Source: Mycolicibacterium tusciae (lineage in GTDB: Bacteria > Actinomycetota > Actinomycetes > Mycobacteriales > Mycobacteriaceae). Taken from it: a DNA stretch of 64,000 nucleotides. Of the stretch, positions 39,976-48,186 are shown in pieces; positions within the stretch are counted from its first letter, which is position 1, and each line of letters starts with the position of its first letter. The DNA is taken from the NCBI RefSeq assembly GCF_002086795.1, contig NZ_MVIM01000004.1:399118-463117 (forward strand). Reading direction: 5' to 3'. The notes beneath the pieces were generated by a model, which saw only the letters and a program-made list of their open reading frames with translations, was not told where the DNA came from and made no database searches. A program made the position numbers and the translations under genes.

Positions 39976-40625
39976 GCACACTCCACAAGGTCAAGGCCTA
40001 CTTCGGGATGGCCCCTATGGACGACTACGACGACGAGTACTACGAAGACGACGACCGCGGCACCTCGCGGGGCGGCTACTCACGCCGTTCGCGTGAGGAC
40101 CGGTTCGACGACCGCTTCGAGGCTGACGGCTACGGTCCCGGTCGCGGGGGTTACGACGAGTACGACGACGCACCCGGCGGGTATCGCGGCGGCTTCCGCG
40201 ACGAAGAACGATTCGAGCCGAGGATGCGCGGCACGCGCGACTTCGAGCGCGCATCCTCCCGGCTGGGCGCGCTGCGCGGTTCCACCCGCGGTGCACTCGC
40301 GATGGATCCGCGCCGGATGGCCGAGCTTTTCGAGGCGGGCAGCCCGATGTCGAAGATCACCACATTGCGGCCCAAGGACTACGGCGAGGCCCGCACCATC
40401 GGCGAGCGGTTCCGCGAGGGGACCCCGGTGATCATGGACCTCGTGACCATGGACAACGCCGACGCCAAGCGCCTGGTCGATTTCGCGGCCGGGCTGGCAT
40501 TCGCACTGCGCGGTTCGTTCGACAAGGTCGCGACCAAGGTCTTCCTGCTCTCGCCCGCCGATGTGGACGTCACCGCCGAGCAGCGGCGCCGTATCGCTGA
40601 AGCCGGCTTCTACGCATATCAGTAG
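39972..40625 (+). CDS. sepF: FtsZ membrane anchor SepF
   Basis: A 217-residue protein. The N-terminal amphipathic helix [14 protein letters not shown] (2-15) is the membrane-binding part. A long charged linker full of Asp, Glu, Arg, Tyr and Gly (about 16-95) leads to the SepF core ([22 protein letters not shown] near 121-142, and [23 protein letters not shown] near 160-182). In actinobacteria without FtsA, SepF tethers FtsZ to the membrane. ATG 39972 overlaps the yggS stop. A 159-base gap to the next gene contains a self-complementary GC run but no clear terminator. Confidence 0.94.
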   Translation: MSTLHKVKAYFGMAPMDDYDDEYYEDDDRGTSRGGYSRRSREDRFDDRFEADGYGPGRGGYDEYDDAPGGYRGGFRDEERFEPRMRGTRDFERASSRLGALRGSTRGALAMDPRRMAELFEAGSPMSKITTLRPKDYGEARTIGERFREGTPVIMDLVTMDNADAKRLVDFAAGLAFALRGSFDKVATKVFLLSPADVDVTAEQRRRIAEAGFYAYQ

Positions 40626-40784
40626 CTGCCTTGGAGTAGGTCCTGAGCAGTTGAGGGCCATCGGCGCCGGCGCCGTCACCGAACCTGCCAGGTAGGCTGG
40701 CGGCGTCGCGCGAGCGCTCCGGCTTCAGGCGTGCGCGGCCTTGTGCCTGTATCGAATGTCACACCTGTAGTGAGGTCGGCTCCG

Positions 40785-41075
40785 TTGTCGCAATTCTTCT
40801 CGATCCTGGGCTTCGCCCTGTTCGTGTTCTGGCTGCTGCTGATCGCCCGGGTCGTCGTGGAGTTCATTCGTTCGTTTTCCCGGGACTGGCAGCCCAAGGG
40901 GGTGACGGTGGTGATCCTGGAGCTGATCATGACCGTGACCGATCCGCCCGTGAAGCTGCTGCGCCGGATCATTCCGCAGCTCACGATAGGCGCCGTTCGC
41001 TTCGATCTGTCGATCATGGTGCTGCTGCTCCTGGCGTTCATCGGTATGCAGCTGGCATTCGGCGCAGCGGTCTGA
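40785..41075 (+). CDS. YggT-family membrane protein (Rv2146c-type)
   Basis: A 96-residue protein with two membrane helices (about 5-28 and 74-95) separated by a loop with SFSRDWQPKGVTVVILEL and the conserved TDPPVKLLRRIIPQL. The TTG start at 40785 has GAGGT 8 bases upstream and reproduces the family length; frames open upstream look non-coding. YggT proteins are linked to division and osmotic tolerance by location beside sepF and divIVA, but no biochemical function is settled. Confidence 0.88.
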   Translation: MSQFFSILGFALFVFWLLLIARVVVEFIRSFSRDWQPKGVTVVILELIMTVTDPPVKLLRRIIPQLTIGAVRFDLSIMVLLLLAFIGMQLAFGAAV

Positions 41076-41326
41076 GATCGGTCTGCACGCCGCCGATTTG
41101 GCGTTAGCGACGGCCCTCGTCCCGGCGTTTGCCGAGGTCGATATTCGTTCACCGATTGGCGATGTCGTCGGCGGGGACTAGCGCGCGAAAAGTTGAAATT
41201 CGCTCTTAATTATTGGGCTCTCCCGCAACCGCCGGGTCTGGTGTGACAGGATGGACGCCAGTTACGTTCCAGCGAGGCTCTACACTTTGAGATCGGTTTA
41301 CGGTCCAGACTTCAAGGGGGCAGAGA

Positions 41327-42142
41327 ATGCCGCTCACACCAGCCGACGTTCACAACGTCGCGTTCAGCAAGCCACCGATCGGTAAGCGCGGCTACAACGA
41401 GGACGAGGTCGACGCATTCCTCGATCTGGTTGAGAACGAGCTGACCCGCCTCATCGAGGAGAACGCCGATCTGCGTCAGCGAGTCGCCGAGCTTGACCAG
41501 GAGCTGGCGTCCGGTGGCGGCGGTGGCGGCCAGTCGACACAGTCGATTCCGCAGTACGAGCCCGCTCCCACACCTGCGCCCGCACCCGAGCCTGCACCGC
41601 AGCCCGTATACGAGGCGCCCGCGGCCCAACAGTCGGTCACCGAGGATCAGGCGATCAAGGCGGCCCGCGTGCTGGCCCTGGCGCAGGACACCGCGGACCG
41701 GTTGACGGGCTCCGCCCAGGCCGAGTCCGACAAGATGCTCGCCGACGCCCGCGCCCAGGCCGACGCGATGGTCAGCGAGGCGCGCCAGACCGCGGAGACC
41801 ACCGTCGCCGAGGCCCGTCAACGCGCCGACGCTCTGCTGGCCGATGCTCAGAACCGGTCCGAGACCCAGCTGCGGCAGGCCCAGGAGAAGGCCGACGCCC
41901 TGCAGGCCGACGCGGAGCGCAAGCATTCCGAGATCATGGGGACCATCAACCAGCAGCGCACCGTGCTGGAAGGCCGCCTCGAACAGCTGCGCACGTTCGA
42001 GCGCGAATACCGCACCCGGCTCAAGACCTACCTGGAGTCGCAACTTGAGGAACTCGGACAACGCGGCTCGGCCGCACCGGTGGACTCCAGCGCCAACAAT
42101 GACTCCGGTAGTTTCAACCAGTTCAACCGCGGCAACAACTAG
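41327..42142 (+). CDS. wag31: Polar growth scaffold Wag31 (DivIVA)
   Basis: A 271-residue coiled-coil protein that marks cell poles and directs mycobacterial tip growth. The N-terminal membrane-binding domain reads [21 protein letters not shown] followed by [16 protein letters not shown] (about 3-40). A Gly/Pro/Gln-rich linker (about 64-105), where serine/threonine kinases phosphorylate homologues, precedes a long Ala/Glu/Gln coiled coil (about 110-245) and an Asn/Ser-rich tail. The 251-base upstream gap is AT-richer than average and includes a possible -10 TACACT at 41281-41286, with no convincing -35, and a GGGGGCAGAGA ribosome site. Confidence 0.96.
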   Translation: MPLTPADVHNVAFSKPPIGKRGYNEDEVDAFLDLVENELTRLIEENADLRQRVAELDQELASGGGGGGQSTQSIPQYEPAPTPAPAPEPAPQPVYEAPAAQQSVTEDQAIKAARVLALAQDTADRLTGSAQAESDKMLADARAQADAMVSEARQTAETTVAEARQRADALLADAQNRSETQLRQAQEKADALQADAERKHSEIMGTINQQRTVLEGRLEQLRTFEREYRTRLKTYLESQLEELGQRGSAAPVDSSANNDSGSFNQFNRGNN

Positions 42143-42188
42143 TAATCGGCGTTTCGCAGGCCGTGTCCCGTCGACCCAGGGTTGATCA

Positions 42189-42497
42189 ATGTTGATCGTC
42201 GCGCTCGTGCTCGCAGTCATCGGTCTGGCCGCGCTGGTCACCGCCGTTGTCACCAGCAATGAGCTGATCGCATGGGTGTGCATCGCTGCCAGCGTGATCG
42301 GCGTGGTGCTGCTGATCGTGGATGCGATCCGGGACCGCTCGCGAAACGATGACGGTGCCGTCGAGCGAGACGACGTCGCGGAGTTCGACGAGGAATATCC
42401 GGAGTCCGCGGATCCCGCCGCGGAGCCCGAATACGAAGCGGAGACCACGGTCGTCGAGCAGGCCGACGACGTCGCAGGCGACGACCGCACTCGCTAA
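42189..42497 (+). CDS. Small two-helix membrane protein with acidic tail (Rv2144c-type)
   Basis: A 102-residue protein: two adjacent membrane helices (about 2-20 and 24-47) and a strongly acidic cytoplasmic tail (about 55-102) full of Glu and Asp. ATG 42189, 46 bases after wag31, on the same strand. The family is conserved beside wag31 in mycobacteria but has no known function. The tail has no defined motif. Its placement suggests a membrane partner of the polar growth machinery, which is conjecture. Confidence 0.8.
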   Translation: MLIVALVLAVIGLAALVTAVVTSNELIAWVCIAASVIGVVLLIVDAIRDRSRNDDGAVERDDVAEFDEEYPESADPAAEPEYEAETTVVEQADDVAGDDRTR

Positions 42498-42525
42498 ACC
42501 GTTGGGTCGGTATTGAATTCGCGGC

Positions 42526-43197
42526 TCAGCCGCGGGCCAACAATTCGCGTACCTCATCGTCGGTGACCTGGTGGAAGTCCTCATACACCTGGCCGACGGC
42601 TTCGAATCCCGGTGGTGTCATCGCGCACACCACATCATCGGCCTCGGCCGCGAGGTCACGGCACGTCGATTGCGGCCCGACGGGCACCGCGACCACGACC
42701 GCGGCGGGGGCCTCGGCTCGCACCGCACGCACCGCGGCGAGCATGCTGGCGCCGGTGGCGATGCCGTCGTCGACCAGGATCACGGTTTTTCCGGCCAGCG
42801 CGAGCGGTGGTCGGTCACCGCGATAGGCATGTTCGCGCCGGTGTAATTCATCCGTTTCGCGCTCGATCGCGGCCTGCATTTGGTCTTCGCTGACGCCGAG
42901 GCTGCGGACCAGGCTTTCGTTGATCACCACACCACCGCCGGACGCCAGCGCTCCCATCGCGAGCTCCTCCCACTGTGGGACGCCGAGTTTCCGTACCAGG
43001 AACACATCCAGCGGTGCGTGCAAAGCATGCGCGACCTGCGCGCCAACCGGGACACCACCCCGGGCCAACCCCAGCACCTGCACGTTGCTCCGGTCGCGGT
43101 AGGACGCCAACTCCCGTGCCAGGACGTCGCCGGCCTCCCGGCGGTCCCGGAACACACGACCCGCATCTCGGCGGGTCAGCCCGCGGATTCCGCTCAT
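42526..43197 (-). CDS. Phosphoribosyltransferase-like protein (Rv2143-type)
   Basis: A 223-residue PRTase-fold protein. The PRPP-binding loop is [21 protein letters not shown] (near 135-155). [18 protein letters not shown] (near 42) and [19 protein letters not shown] are typical of the dienelactone/erythromycin-linked PRTase group whose substrates are unknown. ATG 43197. It is convergent to the wag31 group and divergent from the epimerase gene with 83 bases between the starts. The last gene in the window matching the Rv2192c-Rv2143 order. Confidence 0.85.
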   Translation of the reverse strand: MSGIRGLTRRDAGRVFRDRREAGDVLARELASYRDRSNVQVLGLARGGVPVGAQVAHALHAPLDVFLVRKLGVPQWEELAMGALASGGGVVINESLVRSLGVSEDQMQAAIERETDELHRREHAYRGDRPPLALAGKTVILVDDGIATGASMLAAVRAVRAEAPAAVVVAVPVGPQSTCRDLAAEADDVVCAMTPPGFEAVGQVYEDFHQVTDDEVRELLARG

Positions 43198-43280
43198 CGA
43201 ATCTCCGAAACTTCAGATTACGACCCTGGATACCCAGCCCGGGGGCAATCCGTCGGCGCTGCGGGTACGAATATCGACAT

Positions 43281-44627
43281 ATGGGCATTGAGTTGGAAAC
43301 CGTCGTCGACCATCCGCTGGCAGAGGTCTTCGAATGGCACTCGCGAATCGGAGCAATGCGGCGGCTGGTACCGCCGTGGCAGCCGATGAAGGTGGTGAGC
43401 GAGGCCGACTCCCTGGTTGACGGCCGCGCCGTGCTCGGGCTGCCGGGCGGGTTGCGGTGGGTGGCGCAGCATGACCCCGACGGGTACGAGGCCGGACGCC
43501 GGTTCGTCGACGTGCTCTCCTCCGATGGTCCCCGGTCCTGGCCACCGCGCATTGTCGGCCGCTGGACCCACACCCACGAGTTCGGCGAGGCGCCTTCGGG
43601 AACGCGCGTGTACGACCGCATCGACGCACCGGTACCCGCGGCTGCGCTGCGGCCGATGTTCACCTATCGGCATCGGCAGCTCGCCGATGATCTGGCCGCA
43701 CACCGGGACGCACGTGATGCGGGATTGCGTCCGCTCGTGGTGGCACTCACCGGTGCGACCGGCCTGGTCGGCACCGCGTTGTCGGCGTTCCTGAGTACCG
43801 GCGGGCACCGGGTGATCAGGTTGGTGCGCCACGCGGCGCAATCGCCTGATGAGCGGCAGTGGGATCCGGATCGTCCCGCCCCCGACCTGTTGTCGGGTGT
43901 TGACGCCGTGGTGCATCTGGCCGGCGCGTCGATCGCGGGGCGGTTCACGGCCGCGCACAAGAAGGCGATTCGCGACAGCAGGATCGGACCGACGCGCCGG
44001 CTGGCCGAACTCGCTGCCGCGAGTGGCTTCAGCGGGCCGTTCGTCAGCGCCTCGGCGGTCGGCATCTACGGATTCGACCGCGGCGACGCCATCCTGTGCG
44101 AGGACAGCGTGCGCGGCGACGGTTTTCTCGCCGACGTCGTCGCGGACTGGGAGGCCGCCACCGCGCCCGCCGCCGAGGCCGGACTTCGGGTCGTCAATGT
44201 GCGCACCGGAATCGTGCAGTCGGCCAACGGCGGAACCCTGCGACTGCTGCGTCCATTGTTCGCCGCCGGACTCGGCGGCCGCGTCGGCGGAGGACGTCAG
44301 TGGCTGTCCTGGATCGCGCTGGACGACCTACTCGACGTCTACTACCGCGCGCTGTACGACGCCCGGCTGTCGGGTCCGGTCAACGCTGTCGCGCCCGCAC
44401 CGGTGCGTAACGCCGACTACACGAAAGCGCTCGGCCGGGTACTGCACCGACCGACGCTGCTACCCGTGCCGTCGCTGGCGCCTCGGCTTTTGTTGGGGGA
44501 GCAGGGATCACGAGAGCTGGCCGAAGCCGATCAGCGGGTGGCCGCGACCAAGCTGGAGGCGGTGGGCCATCGATTCCGGCACCCGCACATCGACGGTGCG
44601 CTCGCTCACGAACTGGGGCACGGCTGA
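43281..44627 (+). CDS. START-like domain fused to TIGR01777 NAD-dependent epimerase
   Basis: A 448-residue fusion. Residues 1-150 form an SRPBCC/START-like domain (ELETVVDHPLAEVFEWHSR, then VPPWQPMKVV). The C-terminal part is a short-chain epimerase of the YfcH/TIGR01777 group: VALTGATGLVGTALSAFL (near 153-170), DAVVHLAGASIAGRF and a C-terminal NAVAPAPVRNADYTKALGRVL. The Rossmann nucleotide site is intact. Similar fusions occur in actinobacteria (Rv2216 type). The substrate is unknown. Its 3' end overlaps the convergent amidotransferase gene by 22 bases. Confidence 0.85.
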   Translation: MGIELETVVDHPLAEVFEWHSRIGAMRRLVPPWQPMKVVSEADSLVDGRAVLGLPGGLRWVAQHDPDGYEAGRRFVDVLSSDGPRSWPPRIVGRWTHTHEFGEAPSGTRVYDRIDAPVPAAALRPMFTYRHRQLADDLAAHRDARDAGLRPLVVALTGATGLVGTALSAFLSTGGHRVIRLVRHAAQSPDERQWDPDRPAPDLLSGVDAVVHLAGASIAGRFTAAHKKAIRDSRIGPTRRLAELAAASGFSGPFVSASAVGIYGFDRGDAILCEDSVRGDGFLADVVADWEAATAPAAEAGLRVVNVRTGIVQSANGGTLRLLRPLFAAGLGGRVGGGRQWLSWIALDDLLDVYYRALYDARLSGPVNAVAPAPVRNADYTKALGRVLHRPTLLPVPSLAPRLLLGEQGSRELAEADQRVAATKLEAVGHRFRHPHIDGALAHELGHG

Positions 44628-45331
44628 CGAACGACGTGAGTCACGAAGCCACGCACCAGATCGCGTACCCGCGAGGCCGCGTCTTCGGCAAGTTCTGTTG
44701 TGCGGGAGCGCAATTCATCGTGCGTGCGTCCGATGCTCGCGACCTCACCGTCGATATCGTCGGCCAGCCACCGCTCGAGCAGTTCTGGATCGACCTCCGG
44801 ATGGAACTGCAGTGCGAGCGCACGGCCGAGCACGAATGCCTGCGACGCATTGACGGTGCGGGCGATCTCGGTGGCTCCGGGAGGCAGGGTCCATCGGTCG
44901 AAATGCCATTGAAACCACGGTCCGCCGGGGACGAGGTCCGGATTGTCGCTGGTGACGTCGTACCAGCCGATCTCAGGCTTCGTCGACCGCGCCACCGAAC
45001 CGCCGAACGCCTGCGCCAAGAGTTGTCCGCCGAAGCACACGCCCAGCAGCGCTACGCCCGCATCGGCGGCGTCACGTACCAATTGCGTCTCGGCGCCCAC
45101 CCAGGTGCGGCGCAACGTGTTGTCATACACCGGCCATCGCGCACCCAGCGGTACCACGACGTCGTAACCGCCCGGGTTGGGGAACGTCACGTCGACGGCG
45201 GGATCGCCGACGCGCGCGGCGGGGACCACCTCGAACACCTCGACGTCGTATCCCTGGTCGGTGAACGCCTCGCCGAGCAGCGCTTCGGTCGCGAGGTGCT
45301 CGTTACAGAGGAACAGAACTCTCGGAGCCAC
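44606..45331 (-). CDS. Class I glutamine amidotransferase domain protein
   Basis: A 241-residue GuaA-type amidotransferase. The nucleophile elbow is LLGVCFGGQLLAQAFGG (Cys99) and the His-Glu pair is LQFHPEVDPE (His177, Glu179), so the triad is complete. It lacks a synthetase domain, so the ammonia acceptor or true substrate is not visible; free-standing members hydrolyse gamma-glutamyl compounds or pair with a synthetase. GTG 45331 follows a purine-rich AAGGTGAGGT. It is the second gene of a probable operon with the beta-lactamase-fold lipoprotein 8 bases upstream. Confidence 0.85.
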   Translation of the reverse strand: MAPRVLFLCNEHLATEALLGEAFTDQGYDVEVFEVVPAARVGDPAVDVTFPNPGGYDVVVPLGARWPVYDNTLRRTWVGAETQLVRDAADAGVALLGVCFGGQLLAQAFGGSVARSTKPEIGWYDVTSDNPDLVPGGPWFQWHFDRWTLPPGATEIARTVNASQAFVLGRALALQFHPEVDPELLERWLADDIDGEVASIGRTHDELRSRTTELAEDAASRVRDLVRGFVTHVVRQPCPSS

Positions 45332-45339
45332 ACCTCACC

Positions 45340-46578
45340 TTATTTCGGCCCGCGCACCGGTGGCGCGTCGTCGGGGGCCAGCACCGCACCGATCTTTCGG
45401 AACACGGTGTCCGCGGCGTTGGTGTAGTCGCCCTGGTCATCGAAGGCTTCGGGAAGGTACGTCGCGGCGACCGCAATGGCGATCTTCTGTGAGGGCAAGT
45501 AGGCCTCGATGGCCGAATACCCCGACATCAACGGATTCTGCAGCAGCCAGTTGCCGGAGATGACGATGCCGAGGCCGTACGTGTAGCCGTCGGTCATCTC
45601 GTCACATGTGGTGCACCCGGGCTGTTTGCGGGTCTTGCCGCGGAGGTCGGTGGACACCATCTTCTCGTAGGACTCCGTGGACAGTAACCGGCCGGAACCG
45701 ATGGCGGCTGCGGTGGCCTCCATGTCGTAGATGTCGGTCGTCTGAATGGCACCGTGGGTGATGGTCCAGGACGGATCCCAGAAGGTGCTCTCCTCGTAGA
45801 ACGGCGTGCCCGGCGGTATCTTGAGGAACGCGCGACGTTCCGAGCTGAACGCGTGCAGCACGGGTGCCGGAATCTCCGGCGTCAGCGAGTTGACGGTGTT
45901 GGTCAAGCCGAGTGGCCGAAGTACCTTATCGGACAACAGCTTCGGCATCTCCTGACCGGTCGCCTTCTCCAGTGCGAGCCCGAGGAGCAGGTAGTTGGTG
46001 TGCGCGTAGTTCCAGTTGGTCCCCGGTTCGTAGAGCAGCGGCTTCTTGATCGCGTACTGCAGCAGATCGTGAACTGTCCAGCGCCGGAACGGATTGGCGT
46101 ACAGCGCCTCGTTCATCGCGGTGTTGCCGATGACGTAATCGACGTAACCCGATGTCATCTGGGCCAGCTGTCCCAGCGTGACGCGGTCGGCGTGCGGAAT
46201 CTCGGGCAGGAACTTCGACAGCTTGTCGTCGAGACTGACCTTCTGTTCGTCGACGAGCTTGAGCAGCAGCGTCGCGACATAGGAGATGGCCACCGCCCCA
46301 TTGCGGAAGTGCATGTTGGTGGCCGCGGGCACGCCGGTCATCGATTCGCCGACGGCGTCGGTGACGACCTCTTGCCCGTCGACGGTGACCCGGACGATGA
46401 CCGCCTTCAGGTGTTCATCGGCGATCGCCTCGCGCACGGCCCGCATCACCGCGTCGGCCTTGGCGTTGTCCACGTTCGCGCCGGTCGCGGGCGGTTCGGC
46501 CGGCGGCACACCCGGTGTGCACCCGGCGGTCAGGGCAATTGCGCACAGTGCGACCAATAGCCGCCGGAGAACGGGCAT
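45340..46578 (-). CDS. Beta-lactamase-fold lipoprotein with degenerate active site
   Basis: A 412-residue exported protein with a lipoprotein signal ending ALTAGC (Cys20). The body is the serine beta-lactamase/DD-peptidase fold of the class C/EstB group (VDEQKVSLDDKLSKFLPEIP, WNYAHTNYLLLGLALEKATGQ). The first catalytic motif, normally G-S-x-x-K, reads FRNGAVAISYVA (94-98), so the nucleophilic Ser and the Lys are Ala95 and Ile98. The second motif Y-x-N is Tyr-Ala-His (191-193) and the usual C-terminal His-Gly motif is MSGYS. It therefore should not be a normal penicillin-interacting hydrolase. ATG 46578 is used. It is divergent from the PLD genes. Confidence 0.87.
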   Translation of the reverse strand: MPVLRRLLVALCAIALTAGCTPGVPPAEPPATGANVDNAKADAVMRAVREAIADEHLKAVIVRVTVDGQEVVTDAVGESMTGVPAATNMHFRNGAVAISYVATLLLKLVDEQKVSLDDKLSKFLPEIPHADRVTLGQLAQMTSGYVDYVIGNTAMNEALYANPFRRWTVHDLLQYAIKKPLLYEPGTNWNYAHTNYLLLGLALEKATGQEMPKLLSDKVLRPLGLTNTVNSLTPEIPAPVLHAFSSERRAFLKIPPGTPFYEESTFWDPSWTITHGAIQTTDIYDMEATAAAIGSGRLLSTESYEKMVSTDLRGKTRKQPGCTTCDEMTDGYTYGLGIVISGNWLLQNPLMSGYSAIEAYLPSQKIAIAVAATYLPEAFDDQGDYTNAADTVFRKIGAVLAPDDAPPVRGPK

Positions 46579-46590
46579 GCCCGGATCTTC

Positions 46591-46606
46591 GCACACCCTC
46601 GTGTGC
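46591..46606. promoter_or_regulatory. Perfect palindrome between divergent genes
   Basis: GCACAC and GTGTGC flank a CCTC loop exactly (46591-46596 and 46601-46606) in the 60-base divergent spacer between the lipoprotein gene (start 46578) and the first PLD gene (start 46639). It may be an operator controlling both directions or a small RNA hairpin in the 5' leader of the lipoprotein. No cognate regulator is evident nearby. Confidence 0.4.
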
Positions 46607-46638
46607 GTAAATAACCGCGGAAGTGGGCATTCAGGTGC

Positions 46639-48186
46639 GTGTCTGTGCTGGCCGAATGGTTTCTCACATCAGGTGAACGGGGCAACCCCGATTGGGACCT
46701 GCCTGCGTGGAGTGAGGGCAACGAGGCGGAGGCGCTCATTCACGGGGCGTCCTACTTCGACCGACTGGTCACCGAAGTGGACCAGTTGGGGCCCGGTGAC
46801 CACCTGTTCTTCGCCGACTGGCGCGGCGACGCCGACGAGCGGTTGCGCGAGGACGGGCCAACGGTCGCCGAACTGTTCCGCTCCGCCGCCGAGCGCGGAG
46901 TGCTCGTCAAGGGGCTGATGTGGCGGTCGTACCCGAACAGGCTCCAGTTCAACGAGGAGCAGAACCGCCATCTCGCCGAAACCATCGAACGCGCGGGCGG
47001 GGAGGTGCTGCTGGACCAGAGGGTGCTGCTCGGCGGGTCGCACCATCAGCGACTGGTGCTGTTGCGTCATCCCGAGGAACCCGAGCGTGACGTCGCCTTC
47101 ATCGGCGGCATCGACCTATGCCACTCGCGTCGCGACGACGAGTCCCATCGCGGCGATCCGCAGGCGGTGCAGATGTCCGATCGCTACGGTGAGCGTCCGC
47201 CGTGGCATGACGTGCAGTTGCAGTTGCGTGGTCCGGTCGTCGGTGCGCTGGACACCACGTTCCGGGAGCGCTGGACGGCGCGGGCGCCGCTGGATCTCTT
47301 CAATCCACTGGCGTGGCTGCGCGACAGGTTCGGGGGCGCGTCGGCGGACCGGCATCCGTTGCCGGAGCAGCCGCCGGATCCACCGCCGTGTGGATCACAC
47401 GCCGTACAGGTGCTGCGGACCTACGGCGACGCGCTGATCCAGTACGAGTTCGCCAAGGACGGGGAGCGCACCATCGCGCGTGGCTACACCAAGGCGGTGC
47501 GGCGGGCCCGTCGGCTGATCTATCTCGAAGACCAGTACCTGTGGTCGGAGGAGATCGCCGATCTGCTCGTCGGCGCGCTGACGTCGAATCCGGATCTGCA
47601 TCTGGTGGCCGTCGTGCCGAGGTATTTCGATCTCGAGGGCGGCCTCGGCCGCCCGCCGACGCTGGTCGGCCGCCAGCTGGCCGTCGATGCCTGCCGACGC
47701 GCCGCCCCGGAGCGGGTTCACCTGTTCGACGTCGAGAACCACGAGGGCACACCGGTTTACGTGCATTCCAAGGTGTGCGTCATCGACGACACCTGGGCAT
47801 GCGTCGGCAGCGACAATTTCAACCGGCGCTCGTGGACTCACGACAGCGAGCTGACATGCGCGGTGCTGGACGCCGACGATACGTTCGCGCGCCACCTTCG
47901 GCTACGGCTACTGCGCGAGCATCTCGACCGCGCGCCCGACGGTCGCGAGGACGGCGAGCTAGCCGATCCAGCCGCTGCCATCGGCGAAATCATCGCTTCC
48001 GCAAGGGCTTTGGAGGATTGGCACCAGTCCGGATGTCGCGGAACGCGTCCGCCGGGCCGGCTGCGCCCGCACGAGATAGAGCGGGTGGATCCGCTGACCC
48101 GGCTGTGGGCCGAACCCGCCTACCGGGTGATCTTCGATCCCGACGGCAGATCCTATGCCGACCGACTGCTGGGCCGCCGGCCATGA
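46639..48186 (+). CDS. Phospholipase D-like protein 1, altered first HKD motif
   Basis: A 515-residue PLD-superfamily protein with two catalytic half-sites. The C-terminal one is canonical, YVHSKVCVIDD (His376, Lys378, Asp383), followed by GSDNFNRRSWTHDSE. The N-terminal one is GGSHHQRLVLLRH, in which Arg138 replaces the expected Lys; the +5 Asp is also absent. No signal peptide, so it is probably cytoplasmic. Family members act on phospholipids, nucleic acids or other phosphodiesters; the substrate is unknown. GTG 46639; no good ribosome site. The downstream gene is a close paralogue overlapping by 4 bases. Confidence 0.85.
   Translation: MSVLAEWFLTSGERGNPDWDLPAWSEGNEAEALIHGASYFDRLVTEVDQLGPGDHLFFADWRGDADERLREDGPTVAELFRSAAERGVLVKGLMWRSYPNRLQFNEEQNRHLAETIERAGGEVLLDQRVLLGGSHHQRLVLLRHPEEPERDVAFIGGIDLCHSRRDDESHRGDPQAVQMSDRYGERPPWHDVQLQLRGPVVGALDTTFRERWTARAPLDLFNPLAWLRDRFGGASADRHPLPEQPPDPPPCGSHAVQVLRTYGDALIQYEFAKDGERTIARGYTKAVRRARRLIYLEDQYLWSEEIADLLVGALTSNPDLHLVAVVPRYFDLEGGLGRPPTLVGRQLAVDACRRAAPERVHLFDVENHEGTPVYVHSKVCVIDDTWACVGSDNFNRRSWTHDSELTCAVLDADDTFARHLRLRLLREHLDRAPDGREDGELADPAAAIGEIIASARALEDWHQSGCRGTRPPGRLRPHEIERVDPLTRLWAEPAYRVIFDPDGRSYADRLLGRRP

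Noticed and set aside
40662..40701. Self-complementary GC run and GCCAG/CTGGC hairpin between sepF and the YggT gene
   Set aside because: No T-tract and small stems; GC-rich palindromes of this size are expected by chance here.
41193..41221. TTGAAA plus TTAATTATT upstream of wag31 as its promoter
   Set aside because: Spacing between the boxes is too short, and it lies over 100 bases from the start; a TACACT nearer the gene is at least as likely, so no firm call is made.
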